Source of the DNA: CAYMLL01 sp964390645 | GTDB lineage: Bacteria; Planctomycetota; UBA8108 | Assembly (NCBI GenBank): GCA_964390645.1 | Contig: CAYMLL010000007.1 | Location: 1-63,321 of the forward strand | Reading direction: 5' to 3' | Length of the DNA: 63,321 bases | In this document: in pieces, positions 7,627-16,684 of the stretch | Layout of the letters: every line of letters begins with the position of its first letter | Position numbering within the stretch: the first letter of the stretch is position 1 | Translations under genes and position numbers: made by a program | The notes under the pieces: model-generated | Databases searched by the model: none | The model's input: only the letters and a program-made list of their open reading frames with translations | Told to the model about the DNA's origin: nothing

Positions 7627-9606
7627 TCAGTCCGCGAGAACCTGGCTCCGCATTCGCCGCAGCTGTCGCGCCACCTCCTCCGCGGCAACTCGGTTCCCGT
7701 TGACGTTCCAGTGGGTTTCCTGAAGAAAATAAACCCGCTCGAGCTCATCCTGCGCGCGTTGAAATCGGGGGAGCAGATCGATCAGGATGATGTCCTGGCC
7801 CAGACGCGGAAGATTCTCTCGCAGATAACGAAGAGGTCTGTCGATGTCCAGCTTCTTGTCGAGCGCCTGCTCGATCTCGCTTCTCAACTCGACGTTCACT
7901 TGCATTTCTTCAGGGACCACGCACAGAACCAGAGGGTTCCCGGTAAGCTCTCGCGCGCAGTCGGCGATGGACTCGATGTAACGGACAGCGCCCGCAAAGT
8001 GGACTTCACTGAGACTCGGGTCGAAGAACCGAGCACGCCGTCGTTCGAGCAGAAGAAACTGCTCACGCGGGATGAAGGGGACCTCGAGACGCCAGTCGCC
8101 CACGTAATCCGGGATGGAGACTCGAACGTCCTCGGGGTTCGTGTTGCCGTCCCATTCCAGGTGAATCCGGTACCTTCTCCGAAGCCGGGAGAGCACCCGA
8201 TAGGTTGCGAATCGACCCCATCGGCTGGAGAAGACCTGCTCCGAACCTGAAGGCACGAAGTCGTTTCCGAGGAAGAAATACAGCACCACCAGGTCAGGGG
8301 TGAGCTGTGCCCCCACTTCCTCCAAGATGGCCAGGTAGTCGGCAGGACCGTTTCCGACCATCCCGAGATTGTTGACGTCGATCTTCCGCGAACCGGGCCA
8401 CCCCTCCAGCTCATCTTCGAGCAGCGTCAAGTGGTTGTATTCATACGGCATCATCGGCATGACGCCGAAGGAATCGGCCAGCACCACTATTCGAAACACG
8501 TCATACGGCTTCGGGATCTCGAATTCACGATCGGGAAACCCCATCGAGTTGAACGATAGCCCGTTCTGATATCGTACGCATCTCAGAGGCTCCAGTTCCG
8601 CTGTCAATCGCTGAATGGTCTTCGTCTCTGATCGTGGACCGGAAGCGACGAGAGGATTGTCGCTGAAGAGCGTGACAGCCTGAATGCCTGCCTCGGTCAA
8701 CAACGCTGCCAGGGAGAGATTGAACAGGACAACGTCGACAGTGGATCTCACGGTGGCGAGCCTTCCACCACGTGCGCCGCACATCAACAAGATCACCATC
8801 GCCCCGCACAACACGCACAGTGCTACAAGAGATCCCGTCCCGAGAAACAACGAGAGAGGCGCAGACATGTTCGCCGAGAGGTACGGGTAACAGCCGTAAA
8901 CCACGGGGATCGAGATCACCGCCAGCGAGAAGGTCATACGAAGAACCCGTGCCCTGTGGGGGCATTCGACGAGCCTTCGAAGGCAAACTGTCACGCCCAG
9001 CAGCAGGAACGCGAGCAAACATCCCAGAGCGAGATTGAACGGGAACCCGGAAGGACCGTGGGACGACGTCGAAGGAACGATCTCCAGTCCGCTCCATCCA
9101 CCCCAGTCAGCGCTGCTGTCGCCCGCTTCGCCAGCGGATGTAGTCAGGATGAACTCGACCTCGCGACCGGCGTACTCGAGCAGGGACAGTCGCTCGTCGA
9201 ACCACCGCTGATCTTCCAGGACGTTCTTGGGGTCCGCGTGGCGAGAATAGACCTGGACCGGCTCCGAGATTCCGGGTGTCCTGATCGACAGTTCGAACGT
9301 CATCCCGTCTCCGTCCAGGAGCCAGGTGTCCTGATGCACACCCACGCCGAATTCGAGAACAGATGCAGGTGGAATCTTGATCGGCGGAAAGTCCACCTTC
9401 GTAGGGGAAGCCATCAGCAGAACAGGGCGGTGCTCTCCCTTGATGGCCATGTCCACGCTCGCCTGCGAGAGCCCATCCATGAGCGAGAGGACGCGAGGCT
9501 CCGCGATTCGTGGCTCGGTCTCGGCAGATGCAGGTTCGATACCGCCTGCCAGGACTGGCAGGAGCACCGGTAGCACGACGAAAACAGCCAGGTGTTCTCG
9601 TATCAC
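7627..9606 (-). CDS. Membrane-anchored GDSL/SGNH-like hydrolase
   Basis: A 659-aa protein. An N-terminal signal/anchor (about 5-22) is followed by an extracytoplasmic beta-rich domain (about 40-185), four membrane segments (about 193-209, 225-243, 250-277, 291-310) and a C-terminal SGNH-like domain. Block I is VVLADSFG (Ser379), a later block is FFLGNDF (about 444-450), and the C-terminal His lies in QETHWNVNGNRVAAEEV. The T-H-W-N-x-x-G pattern resembles AlgX/AlgJ-type O-acetyl-transfer or esterase domains. The likely role is deacylation or acyl transfer on an envelope or extracellular substrate. It is convergent with the ankyrin gene and has no co-directional neighbour. Confidence 0.75.
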   Translation of the reverse strand: MIREHLAVFVVLPVLLPVLAGGIEPASAETEPRIAEPRVLSLMDGLSQASVDMAIKGEHRPVLLMASPTKVDFPPIKIPPASVLEFGVGVHQDTWLLDGDGMTFELSIRTPGISEPVQVYSRHADPKNVLEDQRWFDERLSLLEYAGREVEFILTTSAGEAGDSSADWGGWSGLEIVPSTSSHGPSGFPFNLALGCLLAFLLLGVTVCLRRLVECPHRARVLRMTFSLAVISIPVVYGCYPYLSANMSAPLSLFLGTGSLVALCVLCGAMVILLMCGARGGRLATVRSTVDVVLFNLSLAALLTEAGIQAVTLFSDNPLVASGPRSETKTIQRLTAELEPLRCVRYQNGLSFNSMGFPDREFEIPKPYDVFRIVVLADSFGVMPMMPYEYNHLTLLEDELEGWPGSRKIDVNNLGMVGNGPADYLAILEEVGAQLTPDLVVLYFFLGNDFVPSGSEQVFSSRWGRFATYRVLSRLRRRYRIHLEWDGNTNPEDVRVSIPDYVGDWRLEVPFIPREQFLLLERRRARFFDPSLSEVHFAGAVRYIESIADCARELTGNPLVLCVVPEEMQVNVELRSEIEQALDKKLDIDRPLRYLRENLPRLGQDIILIDLLPRFQRAQDELERVYFLQETHWNVNGNRVAAEEVARQLRRMRSQVLAD

Positions 9607-10183
9607 GATCCGCTTGCGTGTCAGCTATCGCGTCTTCAGGAAGACGTGCATCGTTCTCTACCCGGGTCTGCTCCCCCCAGGTGACCGTCGCCAGCCGGTC
9701 CCGGACCTTGCGGTGTGGAGCCTCTCCGAGAGCAGGAGATCGCGAAGCCCCTCGCGACCCGCTCCAGCGACCATCTCCCGGGACGCCTCGGAGTGTCTGA
9801 TCTGCGGCCACTCCGATGCGAGCAATGTCCTGCGGTGGCGATCATCACTTCGCGCACTCGGTTGCTCCTCTCGTCGCAGACGAGTCTTGCTTTGGAGGAA
9901 ACACTTCGAGAAAATGCGTAGTCCACTGATCCCGGAAGGTCATGCTCGTCTGGGTCATCGACCAGTGGAATCCTACCCTCTTGGAAGCGCCGAAAGCAAC
10001 CAGTCGACGCGGCGGACCATGGGACGGGACCGAGTTCCTTTCTGCGTTCTTGTCTCCGTGCTGGAATTGACCGAAGGCTGTTCCTCGACAGACCCTTGTC
10101 GAGTCAGATAGAGCCGAGGACTCCCCCGATGTACAGTGTGGGTGCGTGGAGTCCAGAGTCCCCGGTTTTCGAAGGAGAGTTCC
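9607..10183. other. 577-bp region without a recognised gene
   Basis: It separates the divergent GDSL gene (minus) and the gene at 10184 (plus). Open frames exist on both strands, but their translations are dominated by Arg/Ser/Pro and match nothing I know. It should hold promoters for both flanking genes. A Shine-Dalgarno AAGGAG sits just before 10184. Confidence 0.4.
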
Positions 10184-10660
10184 ATGAATCGTGACGTCAC
10201 TCTGACTGCGATCATCAGCTTGACTGCGTCGCTCGCCGGCCCCGCCCGAGCTGAAGATCCCCCGGTCGAGCGAACATCAGTGGTGCTAGCAGCGATGGCC
10301 GAGGGGATTGGCGATCTGACCTACGCTTCACCCGAGTGGGTGGATGTGGCGAAGGAATCGATGAGCGCGGCGGCAACCAAGTATGCGGATGGCTTGAAGG
10401 ACCTCGGTCAGTTCACGCTGTGCGAGGTTGGACACAACGCACCGGCCTACTTGCACGCGGGTTCGACGCTGGCCTGGCACGTCAAGTTCGACGGGTCGTC
10501 AGCGGAGGTCCACACGGGCGAGTTGCCCGCCGAGGAGTGCGGCTTGAAGATCCAGGCTGACCACTCGATCCTGAGCAACCTTGCCCGAATCCAGTACCAC
10601 GGAAACGCCCCTGACGACGTCGCGGCCGCCAGGCCACGCGACCGGACGCGATCCCGTTGA
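10184..10660 (+). CDS. Secreted sterol-carrier-like domain protein, possibly the N-terminal part of a split gene
   Basis: A 158-aa ORF starting at ATG 10184 after AAGGAG, with a signal peptide (about 1-22, ending GPARAED). The rest resembles a sterol-carrier (SCP2)-like domain: SPEWVDVAKESM, a central beta segment with STLAWHVKF, and ELPAEECGLKIQADHS. The same pattern recurs in the ORF starting at 10676 (TPEWVSSARHIV, GPLPEELEPADS). The two ORFs are in the same frame and separated only by the TGA at 10658-10660 and 15 nt. The last 12 residues are Arg-rich and do not look native. Either this is a short separate protein or the stop is a nonsense mutation or sequencing error that splits one longer gene. 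The SCP2 assignment is from pattern only. Confidence 0.6.
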   Translation: MNRDVTLTAIISLTASLAGPARAEDPPVERTSVVLAAMAEGIGDLTYASPEWVDVAKESMSAAATKYADGLKDLGQFTLCEVGHNAPAYLHAGSTLAWHVKFDGSSAEVHTGELPAEECGLKIQADHSILSNLARIQYHGNAPDDVAAARPRDRTRSR

Positions 10661-10675
10661 AAAAGCGACGGAACG

Positions 10676-11995
10676 ATGCGGCCCCACAAGGTGCTTCGAG
10701 CAGTGCTGCGATCGATGCACGACTCGATGGCCGTTCGTACCATGCCGCGGTTCGTGTTCATGACGCCCGAGTGGGTAAGCTCGGCCCGGCACATCGTTTC
10801 GACACGAGCCAGAATGCCGGAGCACCTCGCCGGGATCCGGGATGTCGAGTTCACGTTCGCCGAGGAGTTCACCGACACGCCCCACTACGCCTTCCCCGAC
10901 GGGACGAGCGGTGGATTCTGGGTGCGGTGCGACCACGGACACGTCACCGTAGGCGCAGGCCCGCTGCCCGAGGAGCTCGAGCCGGCCGACTCGCTCCTCA
11001 AGGGGCCTTACACGCCCGTCGTGCCCGTGGGCCGTACCGTCAACGCCTCGATGACGGACGAGGAGAAGGCGGAACAGGCGGCGTACTTGAAAGCTGCATT
11101 CGCCCCGGACGAGGAGACGAAGAAGCCGATCATCGGCAGAACATCACCGACAGGGAAGACGTTTCCGCCGGGGCTCGGACGCGTCATGATGGTGCTGCAT
11201 GACGAGCTCTCCAAACGGACCTCCGGAGAACTGCCGTCGGACTTCGACAAGTCCATCAAGCCGCAGTGGGCGACACCCCAGAAGTTCGATCGACACCCCG
11301 ATTACGATCCCTCGTGGATACGCTACGACAGGTTCGATGTCTACGGTAACCCGCGTGGTCCCTCGATCCGCGGCGTCGTGACCTACAAGGGACCGCAGCC
11401 GGAACCGCGCCCCATCCAGATGAAAGTCGACCCCGCGTGTGTGGCGCTCCATGGTGCCAAGCCGGTGCTCGACGAGCATACGCTCGTCAGCAGCTCAGGC
11501 CACCTGAAGAACGTCTTCGTTTACGTCAAAAAGGTCGAAAAGGGAGACTTCCCGGTTCCCGACCAGCCGGCCCGGCTCGACCAGAAGGGGTGCATGTACC
11601 GACCGCGGGTACAGGGAGTCCGTGTCGGGCAGACCTTGCAGATCGTCAACTCGGATGCCCTGACCCACAATGTTCGATCGCACGCGAGGCGAAACCGAGC
11701 GTTCAACATCGGCCAGCCCGGCCCGGGAACGCGGGAAAAGAAGTTTCGACGCCCCGAGCCCGCCGTCAAGGTTCAGTGCGACATCCACCCCTGGATGGCC
11801 GCGTACCTCTTCGTGATGGACCATCCCTTCTTCGCCGTCTCGGACGACTCCGGATCGTTCACAATCGACGGACTGCCAGCAGGCAAGCACACGCTGGTAG
11901 CCTGGCACGAGAAACTCGGCAAGCAGGAGACGGAGATCACCGTCACCGGCAAAGCCACGGAAGTGAGCTTCGAGTTCCAGGCGGGGAAGAAATGA
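10676..11995 (+). CDS. Sterol-carrier-like domain fused to C-terminal cupredoxin-like domain
   Basis: A 439-aa ORF with no signal peptide of its own, consistent with being the continuation of the ORF ending at 10660. The N-terminus (HDSMAVRTMPRFVFMTPEWV, about 15-34) and GHVTVGAGPLPEELEPADS form a second SCP2-like unit (about 20-130). The C-terminal part (about 220-435) resembles the plastocyanin-like/carboxypeptidase-regulatory proteins of planctomycete-type genomes: IRGVVTYKG, then NSDALTHNVRSH with a candidate copper-ligand His, CDIHPWM (Cys-x2-His-x2-Met, a type-1 copper pattern), and a final beta-sandwich (GSFTIDGLPAGKHTLVAWHE). The likely role is periplasmic electron transfer linked to a lipid-binding module. 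Alternative start codons lie downstream of 10676, but no good ribosome site was seen before any of them. Confidence 0.65.
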   Translation: MRPHKVLRAVLRSMHDSMAVRTMPRFVFMTPEWVSSARHIVSTRARMPEHLAGIRDVEFTFAEEFTDTPHYAFPDGTSGGFWVRCDHGHVTVGAGPLPEELEPADSLLKGPYTPVVPVGRTVNASMTDEEKAEQAAYLKAAFAPDEETKKPIIGRTSPTGKTFPPGLGRVMMVLHDELSKRTSGELPSDFDKSIKPQWATPQKFDRHPDYDPSWIRYDRFDVYGNPRGPSIRGVVTYKGPQPEPRPIQMKVDPACVALHGAKPVLDEHTLVSSSGHLKNVFVYVKKVEKGDFPVPDQPARLDQKGCMYRPRVQGVRVGQTLQIVNSDALTHNVRSHARRNRAFNIGQPGPGTREKKFRRPEPAVKVQCDIHPWMAAYLFVMDHPFFAVSDDSGSFTIDGLPAGKHTLVAWHEKLGKQETEITVTGKATEVSFEFQAGKK

Positions 11996-12081
11996 CCCCT
12001 TGCCGGCGGACACGCAGGCCCCGATTGCATTCATGACCCCGACCGAGCCGCGATCCGTCCGCGTGGGAACCGTGTGAGGGC

Positions 12082-13716
12082 TCAGAACGTCGAGTACTCG
12101 ATCTCCTTGCTCGTGATGAACTCGAGCAGCGCAGGGGTTCCTTCCTCCGTCTTGTCGATGCCTCGCCGGATCGCGCTGGCGACCTCCGAAGGCTCGGTGA
12201 CCCTTTCACCGTAGCCCCCGAACGCCCTGGCCATGTCCGCGTAGTGCCCGGATATGTCGGTGCTCCCGTACTTCTCCTGCGCCGCCTGCATGATCGGTAT
12301 CTCGATCGCCATCGAGAAGTTGTTCAGGAGAACCGAGAGAATCGGGATGCGCTCGCGCACGGCCGTCTCGAAGTCCATCCCGGTGAATCCGATCGCCGCA
12401 TCTCCCCAGACGTTGATACAGAGCTTTTCCGGTCGGGCAAGTTTTGCACCCATGGCCAGCCCCAGGCCATACCCGAGCTGCGTCGTCTTGCCCCACCCGA
12501 TGTAGCTCAGCGGCGACACGCTCTGCCAGAACGGAGTGAGCTGATCTCGTGGACTGCCGGCGTCATGCGTGATGACAGTGTTCGATAGGTCCACCGCGTG
12601 CATCAACTCCCGGATCACCCGGTACGGCGAGATCGGCGAATCGTCCGACGTCAGCTTCGGCAGCCACTGGCTCATCCACTCCTCCTTCGTGGCCGCGATC
12701 TCCGCCGCGACACTCTGGCGCCGCTCGTCCACGTGAGGATTGCCTCGCTCCTGCAGCTCCGAGAGGAGGGCCCGGAGCGTCAGCTGTGCATCGCCGATCA
12801 ACGCGTGCTGCGTCCGGACGTCCTTGTCCAGATCACCGGGATCCAGCGTGGCGTGTACGATCGTCTTGCCCTTCGGAATCTTGGCTCCGAACGCCGTTCT
12901 CGTGAAGCTACAACCGACTCCGAAGATCACGTCGGCCCCTTCGAGGGCACGGTGAGCCGGAAGCGGCATCGATCTTCCAGCCGTCCCGAGCGACAGCGGA
13001 TGGTCCTCCGGAAACGCGCTCTTTCCCCCGAGTGTCGTGGTCACCGGAATGCTCAGCAGCTCGGCCAGGTCTCGAAGCTCGCTCCAGGCGCGGGCGTAGT
13101 GAATTCCCTGTCCCGCGCAGATGACGGGCTTGCGGGCCCCGCTGAGCACCTCTGCCACCTCCGACACCGCTTCCGGATCAGGAGCGTATCGGGTGGCGAA
13201 GCTCGGTTCGTAATCCAGCGGTTTCTTCACCTCCTCACCGAAGAGATCCCAGGGGACCTCGACGAGCACCGGACCTGGCCGGCCGTTGCGCAGCTGAGCG
13301 AATGCCCGCCGCAAGACCTCCGGCACAGCTCCGGCTACCGACACCTGCTCACACCTCTTGGTCACATGCTGAAAATTGAGATACGAGCTGAAGTTCGGCG
13401 GCACCTGTGAGACCCGACGTGGATAGCCCGCCGGCAGAACCAGAATCGGAGCGGACTCGCCGAACGCCTGTGCCACGCCGCCAAAGGCGTTCTCCGCGCC
13501 GGGGCCGTGTTGCATCGTGAAGACGCCGATACGATCGCCGGAGTTCATGCGACTGAAAGCGTCCGCCATGTGCAAGCCGGTACGCTCCTGCCGGACAATG
13601 ACAGTGCGAATGTCTGCCTCGGCGGCGGCCTCGATGATCGGATTCACCGGATAGCCGACGATGAACTCCACTCCCTCGAGCTTCAGAATCTCGGCGATCG
13701 CTCTGGATACCTTCAT
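12082..13716 (-). CDS. ThDP-dependent enzyme of the acetolactate synthase/benzoylformate decarboxylase superfamily
   Basis: A 544-aa protein with three ThDP-enzyme domains. The N-terminal pyrimidine-binding domain carries the activating Glu in VRQERTG (E44). The central domain is NAD/FAD-type (VICAGQGIHYARAW). The C-terminal PP domain has the thiamine signature GDAAIGFTGMDFETAVRE starting near G438 and ending at LLNN. It matches generic 'thiamine pyrophosphate-requiring' proteins rather than a characterised acetolactate synthase, and there is no small regulatory subunit nearby. Substrates are probably 2-oxo acids or 2-hydroxyacyl-CoA. It lies 79 nt downstream of the quinone reductase, likely in one operon with it and the multifunctional beta-oxidation gene. 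Confidence 0.82.
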   Translation of the reverse strand: MKVSRAIAEILKLEGVEFIVGYPVNPIIEAAAEADIRTVIVRQERTGLHMADAFSRMNSGDRIGVFTMQHGPGAENAFGGVAQAFGESAPILVLPAGYPRRVSQVPPNFSSYLNFQHVTKRCEQVSVAGAVPEVLRRAFAQLRNGRPGPVLVEVPWDLFGEEVKKPLDYEPSFATRYAPDPEAVSEVAEVLSGARKPVICAGQGIHYARAWSELRDLAELLSIPVTTTLGGKSAFPEDHPLSLGTAGRSMPLPAHRALEGADVIFGVGCSFTRTAFGAKIPKGKTIVHATLDPGDLDKDVRTQHALIGDAQLTLRALLSELQERGNPHVDERRQSVAAEIAATKEEWMSQWLPKLTSDDSPISPYRVIRELMHAVDLSNTVITHDAGSPRDQLTPFWQSVSPLSYIGWGKTTQLGYGLGLAMGAKLARPEKLCINVWGDAAIGFTGMDFETAVRERIPILSVLLNNFSMAIEIPIMQAAQEKYGSTDISGHYADMARAFGGYGERVTEPSEVASAIRRGIDKTEEGTPALLEFITSKEIEYSTF

Positions 13717-13795
13717 CTGGATCTCTCCAAACTTCCTCTACGCGCCCCGTCGGATCCCGCTTCAAGACGTGCCCGGCAACCCCGGATCCGTTTCA

Positions 13796-14779
13796 CTATT
13801 CGCCACGAATCCGTAGCACGATCTTGCCGATCGCCTGACGGTTCACGAACACGTTGAGTGCATCGACGTACTTTTCCAGGGAGAACACCTGGGAGATCAG
13901 CGGTTCGATCCGGCCCTGGCCGAACAGCTCGAACAGGTCGCGACAGTTCTGCTCGTGAACCTGCGGCTCCCGTTTGCGAAAGGATCCCCAGAACACACCG
14001 ACGAGCTGGCAGCCCTTGAGCAATGCGAGATTGATCGGATACTTGGGAATCGTTCCGCTGGCGAACCCGACGACCAGAATGCGACCTTTCCAGTTGATGC
14101 AGCGAGCGCATTGATCGAACAGGTCTCCGCCGACCGGATCGTAGATCACGTCGGCTCCCTTGCCACCTGTCAGTTCCTTCACCTTCTCTTTCAGCTGGCC
14201 GTCGCCGTAGTTGACCAGATCGTCTGCCCCATGCTGCCTGGCGACCTCGAGCTTCTTGTCGGTGCTGGCAGCCGCGATGACGCGGGCTCCCATCACCTTG
14301 CCGAGCTCGACCGCGGCGATGCCCACTCCTCCGCTGGCCCCGAGCACGAGCAGAGATTCACCCGGTTGCAGATCGGCGCGTTGCTTCAGCGCATGATACG
14401 ACGTCCCGTAGATCATCCCGAAACCGGCTCCGGTGTCGAAGGACATCGAGTCCGGGATCTTCTCCGCCCCGTCGACGTTGGCAACGACCTGCTCGGCCAT
14501 CCCGCCGACGCCGACCATCGCCATGACCCGGTCCCCCACCGTCAGCTCGGTCACGCCCTCACCGATCTCCACCACCTTGCCCGCAACCTCGGAGGCCGGC
14601 GTGAACGGAAACGGCGGTTGAAACTGGTACTTGCCCTGAATCTGCAGCGTGTCCGGGAAGTTGAGCCCTGTCGAGTAGGTGTCGATCAGCACCTGCCCCT
14701 TGCCGGGTCTGGGGGCGTCGATTTCCTCCAGAACCAGGTTCTCGGGAGGCCCGTATGATTTGCACAGAACGGCTTTCAT
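13796..14779 (-). CDS. NADPH:quinone oxidoreductase (zinc-independent MDR family)
   Basis: A 327-aa medium-chain dehydrogenase/reductase. The N-terminal GroES-like domain has STGLNFPDTLQIQGKYQ and FPFTPASEVAGKVVEIG. The nucleotide-binding fold is LLVLGASGGVGIAAVELGK, with DPVGGDLFDQC beyond it. Structural and catalytic zinc-ligand cysteines of alcohol dehydrogenases are absent, as in QOR-type enzymes. It is a paralogue of the gene at 60663-61712; both share the GKYQFQPP/GKYQFKPP and DPVGGD...RCINW blocks. It probably reduces an enone, quinone or enoyl thioester with NADPH. The spacing is 102 nt after the 3-hydroxyacyl-CoA dehydrogenase gene. Confidence 0.88.
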   Translation of the reverse strand: MKAVLCKSYGPPENLVLEEIDAPRPGKGQVLIDTYSTGLNFPDTLQIQGKYQFQPPFPFTPASEVAGKVVEIGEGVTELTVGDRVMAMVGVGGMAEQVVANVDGAEKIPDSMSFDTGAGFGMIYGTSYHALKQRADLQPGESLLVLGASGGVGIAAVELGKVMGARVIAAASTDKKLEVARQHGADDLVNYGDGQLKEKVKELTGGKGADVIYDPVGGDLFDQCARCINWKGRILVVGFASGTIPKYPINLALLKGCQLVGVFWGSFRKREPQVHEQNCRDLFELFGQGRIEPLISQVFSLEKYVDALNVFVNRQAIGKIVLRIRGE

Positions 14780-14881
14780 CAGTGATCGTGTCCCTCGTTG
14801 TAGTCAGCTAGTTGTCCCAGCCGGTGTCGTTCCGGTGGAAGTCGGGTGGAGAGTATCGAAGGGGATGACCGACCGAGGCGG

Positions 14882-16447
14882 TCAAAGATCCTTGAACCCC
14901 TTGCCTTCGCTGACCAGCCTCTCGATGAGTGCGGCCGGCTTCCAGAAGTCGCCATCCTGCTTCTGGAGCTCCATCAGGTGATGGTGAACGTTCTTCAGCC
15001 CGATGTGATCGGCGTAGCGTACGGGGCCACCTCGGTACACGGGCCAGCCGTAGCCGTAGACCCAGACAACGTCGATGTCACTGGGTCGGATGGCGATAGC
15101 TTCTTCGAGTATCTTCGCCGCTTCGTTGATCATCGGGTAAATGCAACGCTGAAGGATCTCGTCGTCGGGAATCTCACGCCGCTCGATCCCCGCAGCCTTC
15201 GAGGCCTCGCCGATGATCCTGTCGACTTCGGGATCGGGTGTCGGGAAACGGCTGCCCCCTTCGTAGAGATAGTAGCCGGCGCCCGTCTTCTGGCCGAAGC
15301 GTCCCGCATCACAGAGTGGATCGGCGATCGGGTCCTTCATACCGCGGGCCTGCCGGATTCTCCAGCCGACGTCAAGGCCGGCGAGATCTCCCATGGCAAA
15401 CGGCCCCATCGGGAACCCGAAGTCGAACAGCACCTTGTCCACCTGCTGGGGCAAGGCCCCCTCGAGCAGCAGTCGCTGCGCCTGCTCACCTCTCTTGTGG
15501 AGCATGCGATTGCCAACGAAACCGTCGCAGACACCGACCAGCGCCGGCACCTTGCCGATGCGTTTTGCCAGCGACATGCAGGTCGCGATGACCGAGTGGC
15601 TCGTCTTGTCGCCACGGACCTCTTCGAGCAGCCTCATCACGTTGGCCGGACTGAAGAAGTGCAAGCCGATCACCGATTCCGGCCGCGACGTCGCCGCCGC
15701 GATCTCGTTGACGTCGAGTGTCGACGTATTAGTCGCCAGCACAGCGCCTGCCTTGCAGATCGCGTCGAGCTTGCCGAAGACCTCCTTCTTGAGCCTCATG
15801 TCCTCGAACACCGCCTCGATGACGATGTCGGCATCGTGGAGAGCTTCCATATCGATACTGCCGGTGAGCAGCGACATGCAGCGGTCCATCTCCTCCTGCG
15901 ACATGCGGCCCTTGGAGACGGTGGCGGCATAGTTCCTCTTCATGATGCCGATACCGCGGTCCAGGGCCTCGTCGTTGGCCTCGACGATCGTGACCGGGAT
16001 GCCGGCTCTCAGGAAGTTCATCGAGATTCCGCCCCCCATGGTTCCCGCACCCAGCACGCCGGCGGTGTTGATCTCGATCTGCGGTGTATCCCTGGGGACA
16101 TCGGGGATCTTGGCGGCCTGACGCTCCGCAAAAAAGAAGTACTGCTGCCCTGGCCTGTTCGCCCTGCATGAGCTCGACGAACAGCTCACGTTCGCGCTCG
16201 AGTCCATCATCAAACGGCAAGTTGACGGAAGCCTCGACCGCTTTGATGCAGTTCTCCGGCGCCTCGAAGCCCCGGGACTTGCGGGCGATCGACCTTCGAA
16301 ACTCATCGAAGAGGCTCGGATTGTCGCGAGCTTCTTGCAGCGCATCGGTCCGGTCACGAATCTTCAGCAGCGGCCGACCGTCTTCGATGACCTTGCGGGC
16401 AAAAGCGACCGCGGCTCGGGTCAGATCGCCGTCGACGCTGAACACCC
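14882..16447 (-). CDS. 3-hydroxyacyl-CoA dehydrogenase part of a FadB/FadJ-like multifunctional enzyme (frameshifted, 5' end in gap)
   Basis: The NAD-binding Rossmann motif GVLGAGTMGGG, the HAD signatures NTSTLDVNEIA and GLHFFSPANVM, and the C-terminal helical domain (GVCDGFVGNRM; VDVVWVYGYGWPVYRGGP) identify the dehydrogenase half of a FadB/FadJ-type enzyme. It acts in beta-oxidation on L-3-hydroxyacyl-CoA. The linker between the two halves is read in another frame: upstream codons give ERELFVELMQGEQAR and downstream codons give QQYFFFAERQAAKIP, joining at a GGGC that would restore the frame if it were GGC (plus-strand CCC at 16148-16150). The upstream end runs into the 10-N gap. It is probably a sequencing or assembly error in an otherwise intact gene, but a true frameshift cannot be excluded. 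Confidence 0.8.
16148..16150 (-). other. Frameshift site in the multifunctional beta-oxidation gene
   Basis: Removing one G from the minus-strand GGG joins the frames coding for ELMQGEQAR and QQYFFFAERQAAK. The result matches the usual FadJ-type linker (…EQ…YxFFAER). As it stands, neither frame alone spans the protein. Confidence 0.7.
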
Positions 16448-16457
16448 NNNNNNNNNN
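16448..16457. other. Assembly gap (10 N)
   Basis: Ten Ns interrupt the multifunctional enzyme gene. The hydratase side ends after GGTQ plus a non-homologous 227-bp segment, and the dehydrogenase side resumes at DGDLTRAAVAFAR. From the family layout I expect roughly 30-40 missing residues, so the 10-N length is nominal. Confidence 0.9.
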
Positions 16458-16684
16458 GCCGCCCGGGGGAAAGCCGATTTCACGCTCGAGTGGCCCGCGC
16501 CGGTCGAGGTCACGGAAAGGCAGGTCGTCGGATCCTCGTACGGCGAGCCGATCTCACCGCAGCAGAACTCGGACTCGCGACACTGCAAGTTGCGGTTCGT
16601 ACAACCCGGGTTGCAGCACACGCCGATGGTGTCGTCGTCCGGCTTGATGTCGAGGGCGCGGCACTGCTCCCTCGTGTAGCTCGT
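16458..16684 (-). other. Cys-rich, foreign-looking segment at a contig end
   Basis: In the same frame as the hydratase this segment reads TREQCRALDIKPDDDTIGV, then CCNPGCTNRNLQC, ESEFCCGEIGSPYEDPTTC. Third codon positions are mostly G/C, so it looks like real coding DNA from a secreted Cys-rich protein. It sits exactly between the loss of crotonase homology and the N run, as expected for a chimeric contig end. A genuine insertion is the less likely alternative. Confidence 0.6.

Noticed and set aside
14846..16171. 441-codon plus-strand frame opposite the 3-hydroxyacyl-CoA dehydrogenase
   Set aside because: Shadow of the minus-strand gene, with no recognisable domain.
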